This document shows positions 46,473-54,069 of a stretch of DNA of 64,000 bases, one piece after another. Where the stretch lies: NCBI RefSeq assembly GCF_014252075.1, contig NZ_CP059209.1:186001-250000 (forward strand), in the 5' to 3' direction. The notes under the pieces are model-generated. The model saw only the letters and a list, made by a program, of their open reading frames with translations, searched no databases and had not been told where the DNA came from. The number at the start of each line of letters is the position of its first letter. Position 1 is the first letter of the stretch. A program made the translations under genes and the position numbers. This DNA is from Blattabacterium cuenoti. GTDB lineage: Bacteria; Bacteroidota; Bacteroidia; Flavobacteriales; Blattabacteriaceae.

Positions 46473-47048
46473 TTACTTCATTTTTAACCAATTACTTATT
46501 ATTTTTTCTCCATATGGAGTTAAAATAGATTCTGGATGAAATTGGACTCCACGTATATCATAAAATTTATGACGCAAAGCCATAATTTCTCCTTTATCTC
46601 CAATAGCTGTAATCTTAAGTTCTTCAGGAAAATTATGTGGAGATATAATCCAAGAATGATAACGACCAACTTTAATCTCTCTAGGTAATTTTTGAAAAAG
46701 AATTTCTTTTGGATCTACAATTTTTATAGAACTAGCTATTCCATGATAAACTTCTTTTGTATTAAGAAGCTTAGCGCCAAAAACCTCTCCTATAGCTTGT
46801 TGTCCTAAACAAACTCCCAAAATACTTTTGGTAGAAGCAAAAGTTTTTACTAAAGGTTTTAAAATATGTGCTTCATCAGGAATTCCTGGTCCTGGAGAAA
46901 GAATAATTTTGTTATATTTTTCTATATCAGAAAGTTTAATCTCATTATTTCTATATACTTGGACAGGATTTTTTGTTAATTTTTTTACAGCATGAACAAG
47001 ATTATAAGTAAAAGAATCATAATTATCTAAAATCAGTATTTTATTCAT
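46473..47048 (-). CDS. trpG: Anthranilate synthase component II (glutamine amidotransferase)
   Basis: TrpG supplies ammonia from glutamine to TrpE. The 191-residue protein starts ILILDNYDSFTYNLVH and has IILSPGPGIPDEA, the nucleophile elbow SILGVCLGQQAIGEVFG and the His-Glu pair in RGVQFHPESILTPYG. The length and TrpG-type signature fit trp rather than pab, as does the position between trpE (6 bases) and trpD. Confidence 0.95.
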   Translation of the reverse strand: MNKILILDNYDSFTYNLVHAVKKLTKNPVQVYRNNEIKLSDIEKYNKIILSPGPGIPDEAHILKPLVKTFASTKSILGVCLGQQAIGEVFGAKLLNTKEVYHGIASSIKIVDPKEILFQKLPREIKVGRYHSWIISPHNFPEELKITAIGDKGEIMALRHKFYDIRGVQFHPESILTPYGEKIISNWLKMK

Positions 47049-47054
47049 AATACT

Positions 47055-48464
47055 TCATATATTTTTAGCTAATTCTATAGCTTTAAATAAGGCCATTAGC
47101 TTATTATTTACTTCTTCTAACTCTTTTTCTTCTTTAGAATCAGAAACGATTCCTGCTCCAGCTTGAAAAAAAAGAGTATTATTTTTGCTGACAAAAGAAC
47201 GAATTACTATAGCTGTATTCATACAAGAATTATTCAATCCAAAAAAACCAATAGCTCCTCCATATATTCCTCTATGTTGATTTTCCATTTTATCTATCAA
47301 TTCCATTGCTTTATACTTAGGAGCCCCTGATAAAGTTCCTGCAGGAAAAGTGTCTCCAAATACTTTTATAATAGATATATTTTCTTCCAGTTTTCCAGAT
47401 ACTTTAGATACCATATGTAGGACATGAGAAAAAACTTGAATTTCTTTAAACCCTTCTACTTTTACATTGGAAGAATTTTTACTCAAATCATTTCTTGCTA
47501 AATCTACTAACATGACATGTTCTGCATTTTCTTTTGGATTATTAGATAGATTTTCAGACAATTTTTTATCCTTTTCTTTGTTTCCTGATCTTCGTATAGT
47601 TCCTGCTATTGGATTAATATAAGCTATTTGATTATTAATGATTAATTGTGATTCTGGAGAAGAACCAAACAATTTATAACTTCCATAATCAAAATAAAAA
47701 AGATATGGAGAAGGATTTATAAATCGCAAAGCACGATATACATTAAACTCATCTCCTGTAAATTTCTGTTGAAACTGACGAGATAATACTATTTGAAAAA
47801 CATCTCCCCGTAAACAAGCTTTTATTCCTTGGGATACCATTTTTTTGTATTCTATATCAGTAACATTTGAAGAACGATTTCCTACAGATTTAAATGGAAA
47901 ATCAGGAAAATTTTTCTTTTTTATTAATTCTACTAATTGATTTATATAAGTTTTTTTATCATTATTAATGAATTGATGTTCAATTAAGTAGATTTCATTG
48001 TGAAAATGTCGGAATACAATTAGGTTTCTATAAAAACTAAATCGTATCTGAGGAAGATGATATATTTCTTTAATTGGAGCATGAAACCGAATATTTTCAA
48101 AATATTGAATACTATCATAAGATATGTATCCATATAAACCGGAATAAGAAAAAGAAGTATTTTCACTTTCAAATCTTTTAAAAAATTCCTCAATTAAAAT
48201 TTGTATGTCCAATCGATCATTTATAAAAATGTGTTTATGAACATCATTTGGATATGATATTCGCAATACATTTTTATCTAGAATAAATTCTGAAACTGGA
48301 TTAATACAAAGAATAGAAGAATTGTTTTTGGTAATTTGATAATCAGAAGATTCTAATAATAATGTATTTGGAAAACTATCTCTTAGTTTTAAATATAATT
48401 CTATTGGTGTAGTACTATCAGCTAAAATTTTTTTCTGAATAGTTCTAAAATTAAATTTAAACAT
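47055..48464 (-). CDS. trpE: Anthranilate synthase component I
   Basis: TrpE makes anthranilate from chorismate, the committed step to tryptophan. The 469-residue protein has the N-terminal LLLESSDY (part of the Trp feedback site in characterised enzymes), FQIVLSRQFQQKF, INPSPYLFYFDY, GTIRRSGNKEKD, MLVDLARNDLS, FPAGTLSGAPK and GGAIGFFGLNNS. It is the first gene of trpEGDCFBA. The leader of about 130 bases holds a terminator-like and an alternative hairpin. Confidence 0.96.
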   Translation of the reverse strand: MFKFNFRTIQKKILADSTTPIELYLKLRDSFPNTLLLESSDYQITKNNSSILCINPVSEFILDKNVLRISYPNDVHKHIFINDRLDIQILIEEFFKRFESENTSFSYSGLYGYISYDSIQYFENIRFHAPIKEIYHLPQIRFSFYRNLIVFRHFHNEIYLIEHQFINNDKKTYINQLVELIKKKNFPDFPFKSVGNRSSNVTDIEYKKMVSQGIKACLRGDVFQIVLSRQFQQKFTGDEFNVYRALRFINPSPYLFYFDYGSYKLFGSSPESQLIINNQIAYINPIAGTIRRSGNKEKDKKLSENLSNNPKENAEHVMLVDLARNDLSKNSSNVKVEGFKEIQVFSHVLHMVSKVSGKLEENISIIKVFGDTFPAGTLSGAPKYKAMELIDKMENQHRGIYGGAIGFFGLNNSCMNTAIVIRSFVSKNNTLFFQAGAGIVSDSKEEKELEEVNNKLMALFKAIELAKNI

Positions 48465-48492
48465 AGTTTATGGTATTTTTATATGATGAAAA

Positions 48493-48521
48493 AAGGCCGT
48501 CATAAAGACAAGCCTTCTTGT
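48493..48521 (-). promoter_or_regulatory. Attenuator-like structure in the trp operon leader
   Basis: On the coding strand AAGGC pairs with GCCTT (with an inner GTC/GAC pairing) and is followed directly by a T run, as in an intrinsic terminator (48493-48516). An alternative hairpin ACAAG-AAGG-CTTGT (48508-48521) would sequester the first arm. The two are mutually exclusive. No Trp-rich leader peptide is visible. Confidence 0.45.
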
Positions 48522-48601
48522 AAGTAAATATTGTTGGGAGATGATCTTACCTCAATTAATTTAAGAATACCATTTACTTTAGAAATGACATTAACCTCAT
48601 G

Positions 48602-48609
48602 CAAATATA
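48602..48609 (-). promoter_or_regulatory. TATATTTG, -7 box for the trp operon
   Basis: An exact TATATTTG on the minus strand would start transcription near 48597, giving a leader of roughly 130 bases before the trpE ATG at 48464, long for this compact genome. Confidence 0.5.
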
Positions 48610-48627
48610 AATAAATTTTTATATCTT

Positions 48628-50484
48628 ATGAAAATATTCATTTTTGTTTGTTTTCTTTTTATATTTTCTTATTCTATAGAAGGGATAGAAAGAAAAATTT
48701 GGAATCAAAACGAAGATTCTGTTAATACGGAAAAAGAAAAAAATTATGTAGATGTTTATCTTCCTACTTCTCAGGATTACAGATTTTGGACAGAGGAAAA
48801 TAATTTTAAAAAAACTTTATTAAACATAGAATCTTTTTCTATTGAAAAATATTATTCTCATAATTTTTTTAAACATGATGATTTCGGTTTTTTTTATAAT
48901 CGAGGAAAAGAAAAAAATTTATTAATTCCCAACAGAAATTTTACACAAAAAAACCTCTATCATTCTCAAAAAATTCTTCTTTTTAAGGATCCTTTTTTTT
49001 CTCGTGAAAAGGTTCAATATTTTGATGTTAAAACTCCTCTTTCAGAAATTTTTTATGAAAGTAATTTATTTCAAGAAAGAGGATTGGGCGGTTTTTTTTC
49101 TCAGAGTCCAAATGAAAAAATGAATTATTCTATGGAATATAGGGCACTTAATTTTAAGGATAAACTTGATTTTGAAAGAAATCAAAATTTCTTACTAACT
49201 ACTTTTAGTTTTCAGGATCAATATGATTATTATTATAAATTATGGGGACATTATATTTTCCAAAATTTTTTTCTCAAAGAAAGAGAAGAAGTCTTCAAAT
49301 GGAATAATATTAAAAATTATAAAAATGTTTTTTTAGATCAAAAAAAATTTGTTCATAACAGATTTTACATAAGTTTTATTCAAAAGATTTTTCCTAATAA
49401 ATTGTTTTTTTTTAAGACATATATGGAATATGAAAAATATTCTAAAAGTCATTATTTTTCTGAACAAAAAAATAAAATTAATCATTTTTATTTGAAAAAC
49501 AGTTTTTTCTTAATGTTTAAGAAAAATAAATTTGAAATAGAAGTAGGATCAATTTTTGATAAAATATATTATCAATTGTTTTTAATTAATGATTATAACA
49601 ATAAAATGATTCCTAAAAATAAGTATATAAACAATCTTTCTATAGAAACTAAAATAAATTATCCTATTAATAATTTTTTAAAATTTTATTCTCACACTAA
49701 ATGGATAATGGAATATAATAATTTGAAAAAAACATATTTTCAAATGGACATGAAATTTAATACACTTTTGTTTTCAAAATTTGATTTTTCTAGCAAAATA
49801 CATATATCTGATAATAAAGGAGTTTCTTCTGATTTTATTCATCTTTATATTCTAAAAAAAAATGAAGATTGTTATAACAATCAACGAAGTAATATGTTGG
49901 TTTTTGATAAAGAAAAAACAATGGATTTTTCTTTATTTTATAAAGATAATTTTCATGTTTCTTTTTATATTTCTAAATTGGATCATTCTTTTTTAGACGA
50001 AAAAAAAGAAATGGAAAAATTTTTATATCGTAAGGATATTCAATCATACGGATTAAAAATAAAAACAACACAAAATATATGGAAATTTCAATTTAATAAT
50101 CTTTTTTTGTATCAAAAATATAACTCTGATCCATTAATTTTTTCTATACCCAATTTTTTATCAAGAAGCACAATTTCTTATCAAGATAATTATTTTAATA
50201 AGGCATTATCAATAAAAACGGGGGTTTCTGTTCATTATTTCAGCAATTTTTATTATCAAAAAATTTATTATCCTTTTGATGTTTCTCTTTTCCCTTCGGA
50301 AAAAGAATGTTATCCATATAAAATTGGAGGAAATCCTTTTATGAATTATTTTTTAAACTTGAAAATATATAGAACTATATTTTATCTTAGTATTCAAAAT
50401 ATAGGAGTTCATTCCATTTATAGTCCTCTTAACAAAAAAGAATTATTTATCAGAACTGGATTTTCATGGACTCTTTTTACTTGA
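48628..50484 (+). CDS. Putative outer-membrane porin (Porin_10-like)
   Basis: The 618-residue protein has a signal peptide (hydrophobic FIFVCFLFIFSYS, cleavage near residue 19). Its body is rich in aromatic and alternating polar residues and ends in FIRTGFSWTLF, as outer-membrane beta-barrels do. The early segment QDYRFWTEENNFKKTLLN and KHDDFGFFYNRG resembles what I recall of the putative-porin family of Bacteroidetes. No transport specificity can be read. It is divergent from trpE with a 163-base gap holding the trp leader. A 10-base-arm hairpin lies at 49504-49526. The family call is tentative; the outer-membrane location is likely. Confidence 0.6.
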   Translation: MKIFIFVCFLFIFSYSIEGIERKIWNQNEDSVNTEKEKNYVDVYLPTSQDYRFWTEENNFKKTLLNIESFSIEKYYSHNFFKHDDFGFFYNRGKEKNLLIPNRNFTQKNLYHSQKILLFKDPFFSREKVQYFDVKTPLSEIFYESNLFQERGLGGFFSQSPNEKMNYSMEYRALNFKDKLDFERNQNFLLTTFSFQDQYDYYYKLWGHYIFQNFFLKEREEVFKWNNIKNYKNVFLDQKKFVHNRFYISFIQKIFPNKLFFFKTYMEYEKYSKSHYFSEQKNKINHFYLKNSFFLMFKKNKFEIEVGSIFDKIYYQLFLINDYNNKMIPKNKYINNLSIETKINYPINNFLKFYSHTKWIMEYNNLKKTYFQMDMKFNTLLFSKFDFSSKIHISDNKGVSSDFIHLYILKKNEDCYNNQRSNMLVFDKEKTMDFSLFYKDNFHVSFYISKLDHSFLDEKKEMEKFLYRKDIQSYGLKIKTTQNIWKFQFNNLFLYQKYNSDPLIFSIPNFLSRSTISYQDNYFNKALSIKTGVSVHYFSNFYYQKIYYPFDVSLFPSEKECYPYKIGGNPFMNYFLNLKIYRTIFYLSIQNIGVHSIYSPLNKKELFIRTGFSWTLFT

Positions 50485-50525
50485 TTCCAAAAATTTTTAT
50501 AAAAAAACGTAATTTTACTCATTGA

Positions 50526-51221
50526 ATGAAAAAATTTTTTTATTTTATATTGCTTTTTTTGATGCCTTTATTTTCGTCTTTCTCAAAAGATTCGTCTTTC
50601 TCAAAAGAAAGAAAAGAAATAGAAAGAGTCATTGAATACATTAAAAAATATGCTGTTTTTGCTGTTGAAGAAATGGAAAAATTTGGAATACCAGCTAGTA
50701 TTAAATTAGGACAAGGAATTTTGGAATCTTCTAGTGGAAATAGCCATTTATCCAAAGCTACGAATAATCATTTTGGAATTAAATGTGGTAAAAATTGGAT
50801 GGGAGATATTTATTACCATAATGATGATCTTCCAAAAGAATGTTTTCGTAAATATAATTCTGTACGAGAATCTTTTCAAGATCACTCTAAATTTTTGCAA
50901 CATCCACGTTATTCTAAATTATTTCTTTTAAAAAAAAATGATTATCAATCTTGGGCAACAGAACTGAAACAGGCTGGTTATGCAACATCGTTAAATTATG
51001 CCGATTTGTTAATTAATCAGATAGAAAAGTATCTTCTATGGAAGTTTGATGAAGAAAATTCTTGTGGAATAGAAAAAAGAATAAACTTATACTTGACATC
51101 TATTATGCAAAATAATCAAAAAAACGATTCTTTTTTCAAGAAAAAAATACATTTTCTTTATAAAATTTTTCTTTTTATTAAGAAAAAATTAAACTGTACA
51201 AAAACAAGTTTAAATAATTAA
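50526..51221 (+). CDS. Glucosaminidase-domain peptidoglycan hydrolase
   Basis: The 231-residue protein has a signal peptide (residues 1-20) and one FlgJ/AtlA-type glucosaminidase domain (about 45-170): EKFGIPASIKLGQGILESSS with the catalytic Glu at about residue 67, NNHFGIKCGKNW and SFQDHSKFLQHPRYSKLF. It would cut the glycan strand in the periplasm. The C-terminus (about 185-231) is short and basic and carries no recognisable LysM repeat, which relatives often have. Residues near 19-27 come from an 18-base tandem duplication (50573-50608). It starts 41 bases after the porin-like gene and may share its transcript. Confidence 0.88.
   Translation: MKKFFYFILLFLMPLFSSFSKDSSFSKERKEIERVIEYIKKYAVFAVEEMEKFGIPASIKLGQGILESSSGNSHLSKATNNHFGIKCGKNWMGDIYYHNDDLPKECFRKYNSVRESFQDHSKFLQHPRYSKLFLLKKNDYQSWATELKQAGYATSLNYADLLINQIEKYLLWKFDEENSCGIEKRINLYLTSIMQNNQKNDSFFKKKIHFLYKIFLFIKKKLNCTKTSLNN
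50573..50608 (+). repeat. Perfect 18-base tandem duplication just after the signal peptide code
   Basis: TTCGTCTTTCTCAAAAGA occurs twice in direct succession (50573-50590, 50591-50608), giving the repeated SSFSK residues. The in-frame length suggests a recent slippage duplication. Confidence 0.95.
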
Positions 51222-51236
51222 ACATTATATATATAT

Positions 51237-51635
51237 ATGAACCCTAATAATTTGAGGTACAGTAAAAATCATGAATGGATAGGATTAGATTCCCAAAAAA
51301 ATAGAAAAGCTTATATAGGAATTACTCATTTTGCTCAAAATGAGTTGGGAGATATTGTTTATCTAGATGTAGAAAATTCTATAATAGGAGAAAAAATAAA
51401 AGAAGGAGATCTATTTGGAACAATAGAAGCGGTAAAAACTGTTTCAGATTTGTTTATGCCTGTTTCAGGTTGCATCCTTTCAATTAATAAAAAATTGTTA
51501 TTACAACCAGAACTTATCAATAAAAGTTATTATGACGAAGGATGGATTATACAAATAGAAATCTCAGATATAGAAGAATATAATAGATTGATGTCTTTGG
51601 AAGAATACAAAAAATATATACAAGAACCTAATTAA
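51237..51635 (+). CDS. gcvH: Glycine cleavage system H protein
   Basis: The 132-residue lipoyl carrier shows RYSKNHEWIGLD, GITHFAQNELGDIVYLDVE and the lipoylation site GTIEAVKTVSDLFMP with Lys 67. It carries the aminomethyl group between the P and T proteins of glycine cleavage. The gcvP and gcvT genes are not in the window. It stands 15 bases after the glucosaminidase gene and 21 before ccoI. A second possible role as a lipoyl relay to 2-oxoacid dehydrogenase E2 is known elsewhere and is only a suggestion here. Confidence 0.95.
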   Translation: MNPNNLRYSKNHEWIGLDSQKNRKAYIGITHFAQNELGDIVYLDVENSIIGEKIKEGDLFGTIEAVKTVSDLFMPVSGCILSINKKLLLQPELINKSYYDEGWIIQIEISDIEEYNRLMSLEEYKKYIQEPN

Positions 51636-51656
51636 TTAGAAATTAGAATTTTTATT

Positions 51657-53882
51657 ATGAATAAAAATGATTTTTTTGATTTTCTTAATAATAAAAAAAT
51701 TGCAGAAAAAATAATTGATTTTAATCATAATAATATTACGACTGTTCGTTTTTTAATTCCTTCCATTCATTGTAGTTCTTGTGTTTTTGTTTTGGAAAGT
51801 TTATCTAAGTTTCATAAAAATATTCTAGAATCTACTGTTGATTTTTCCAGTAAACAAATTTGGATAACATTCAATAATGTTGAATTGAAATTAAGTCATT
51901 TAGCTAGAATTCTTGATAAGATGGGGTATAGACCTTCTATTAATTTTGAATCAATAGAAAAAAGGGGAAAGAACACATTTGATAGGAAATTAATAGGAAA
52001 ATTAGCTGTTTCCTTTTTTTGTTTTGGAAATATAATGCTTTTGTCTATTCCAGAATATGTTGGTGCTTATCAAGATACATGGTTCTTGGAAAATAGGAAC
52101 TTTTTTCGTTATTTAATGTTATTTTTATCTTTACCTGTTGTAATATTTTCTTTTTCAGATCATATAAAATATGCATTTTTGGGATTAAAGAAACATGTTC
52201 TGAATATAGATGTTCCTATTTCCATTGGAATATTGGTTCTTTTTTTATGGAGTTGTTATGAAATTTTTTTTGATTTAGGTTCTGGATATTTTGATAGTAT
52301 TTCTAGTTTTTCTTTATTTCTACTTGTGAGTAGAATATTTCAAATTTATACTCATAATAAGATTCTTTCTTTTGAAAAAAATTATAAATCTTTTTATCCA
52401 GTTTTAATAACAAAAATACACGAAAATAAAAAAGAAGAAAAAATTTTACTTTCTTCTTTAAAAAAAGGAGACACTATTCTAATTAGAAATGAAGAGATTA
52501 TTCCTTCCGATTCTATCCTAATGAAAGGAAACGCAGTATTGGATAATAGTTTTATTACAGGTGAATCTTATTTAATAAATAGGAAAATAGGAGATAGGAT
52601 CTATGCTGGTTCTAAACAAAGAGGAGAAGCTATTTTTCTAAAAGTGATTAAAAATGTGGATCACAGTTATTTGAGTTTATTGTGGAACAAAAATAAATTT
52701 AACAATCATAAAAAATTATTTTACTTAAACTCAATATCCACTAAATTTAGTCAGTATTTTACTCCTATCATTTTAATGATTTCTATAATAACTGGAATAT
52801 ATTGGTTTTTAAATAATGATATATCAAAAACATTTCAGACTACTTTTTCAGTTTTAATCATCACTTGCCCTTGTGCTTTGGTTCTTTCTACTCCATTGAT
52901 ATTTGGAAATATAATACGTTTTTTTTCTAAAAAAAGTTTTTATATCAGAGATATTTTCACAATGGAAAGGATTTCTACAATCAAGACTTTAATTTTTGAT
53001 AAAACAGGAACTATAACTGATCCAAATAAAGAAAAGATATTTTTTATAGGAAATATAAAATATGAGGAAAAAAAGATCATAGCTTCTTTATTAAAAAATT
53101 CTAGGCATCCTTTAAGTCAAAGAATATTATCAGAGTTATCTATAAGAGATTTTTATTCCATAAAGAAATTTAAAGAAGTAATGGGACAAGGATTAGAAGG
53201 GATCATAAAAAATATACCGATTAAAATAGGGTCTAGAAAATATTTAGGAATTTCAACAAAAATAAATGATAAAAATAAAACAACAGTCTTTATTTCTATA
53301 AATGAAAAATTTGTAGGTTACTTTTTATTTAGAAATTATTATAGAAAAGGAATAAAGAATATTTTTCAAAAATTGAAAGAGTATAAAATAATTATCCTTT
53401 CTGGAGATCAGAACGAATTAGAAAAAAAATACTTGAAATCTATCTTGCCAAAATCTGGTGAAGTATTTTTTAATCAGAGTCCAGAAAATAAACTAAATTA
53501 TGTTAAGAGATTACAAAAAAAAGGAGAGAAAATAATGATGTTTGGAGATGGAATTAATGATTGTGCAGCTCTAAGTCAAAGTGAAGTAGGGGTTTCTGTT
53601 TCTGAAAATCCAACTAACTTTTTTCCAAGTTGTGATGCTTTTTTGCAATCTAATTGTTTGAATAAAATTTTCTTATTTTTGAAAATATCCAGAATTTCTA
53701 GGAAATTAGTGATTGTCAATTTTATGATTAGCTTACTTTATAATGTTGTAGGTATTTTTTTTGCTGTTACCGGTAATTTAAAGCCTATTATAGCCGCTAT
53801 TCTGATGCCTTTAAGTTCTTTTTCTGTTATTTTTTTTTCTATTATATCTACTTGGCTAATTTCAAGAAAATTTATTTTTTAA
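51657..53882 (+). CDS. ccoI: Copper-translocating P-type ATPase for cbb3 oxidase assembly
   Basis: The 741-residue P1B-ATPase has an N-terminal metal-binding domain with HCSSC (Cys 39 and 42), predicted transmembrane helices, the phosphatase loop FITGESY, the ion-site CPC (about 404-406), the phosphorylation motif DKTGTIT (Asp near 448), the SRHPLSQ motif and GDGINDCAALSQ. Position before ccoS and ccoNO identifies it as CcoI/FixI, which supplies copper for the CuB centre, rather than a detoxifying CopA. No additional His-rich region is present. Confidence 0.93.
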   Translation: MNKNDFFDFLNNKKIAEKIIDFNHNNITTVRFLIPSIHCSSCVFVLESLSKFHKNILESTVDFSSKQIWITFNNVELKLSHLARILDKMGYRPSINFESIEKRGKNTFDRKLIGKLAVSFFCFGNIMLLSIPEYVGAYQDTWFLENRNFFRYLMLFLSLPVVIFSFSDHIKYAFLGLKKHVLNIDVPISIGILVLFLWSCYEIFFDLGSGYFDSISSFSLFLLVSRIFQIYTHNKILSFEKNYKSFYPVLITKIHENKKEEKILLSSLKKGDTILIRNEEIIPSDSILMKGNAVLDNSFITGESYLINRKIGDRIYAGSKQRGEAIFLKVIKNVDHSYLSLLWNKNKFNNHKKLFYLNSISTKFSQYFTPIILMISIITGIYWFLNNDISKTFQTTFSVLIITCPCALVLSTPLIFGNIIRFFSKKSFYIRDIFTMERISTIKTLIFDKTGTITDPNKEKIFFIGNIKYEEKKIIASLLKNSRHPLSQRILSELSIRDFYSIKKFKEVMGQGLEGIIKNIPIKIGSRKYLGISTKINDKNKTTVFISINEKFVGYFLFRNYYRKGIKNIFQKLKEYKIIILSGDQNELEKKYLKSILPKSGEVFFNQSPENKLNYVKRLQKKGEKIMMFGDGINDCAALSQSEVGVSVSENPTNFFPSCDAFLQSNCLNKIFLFLKISRISRKLVIVNFMISLLYNVVGIFFAVTGNLKPIIAAILMPLSSFSVIFFSIISTWLISRKFIF

Positions 53883-53902
53883 AAAATTCTGAAATTTTTA
53901 TT

Positions 53903-54052
53903 ATGGACATATTAATTATTATGATATTATCTAGTATTTCTTTAGGAGCGTTTTTTCTCATATTTTTTTTAATTGGTCTTTATTCTGGACAATTTGATGA
54001 TTATGAATCTCCTAGAATTAGAATCTTAATTGATGATATTGAAAAAAATTAA
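53903..54052 (+). CDS. ccoS: cbb3-type cytochrome oxidase assembly protein CcoS
   Basis: This 49-residue protein (ATG at 53903, MDILIIMI) is mostly one transmembrane helix, followed by the CcoS signature GQFDDYESPRIRIL. CcoS is needed for cofactor insertion into CcoN. A longer in-frame start at 53852 lies in ccoI and is not needed. It sits between ccoI (20 bases) and ccoNO (17 bases). Confidence 0.92.
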   Translation: MDILIIMILSSISLGAFFLIFFLIGLYSGQFDDYESPRIRILIDDIEKN

Positions 54053-54069
54053 TTAATAATGATTTTATA

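Noticed and set aside
48574..48600. An eight-residue frame (MRLMSFLK) in the trp leader as a leader peptide
   Set aside because: It has no Trp codon and its start lies at or before the predicted transcription start.
49504..49526. 10-base-arm hairpin in the porin-like gene
   Set aside because: All but one pair are A-T and the length is near what chance gives in 64 kb.
3894..49881. GTTATAACAAT at 3894, 23901 and 49871 as an operator
   Set aside because: One copy lies inside the porin-like gene, and an 11-mer so rich in A and T can recur by chance.
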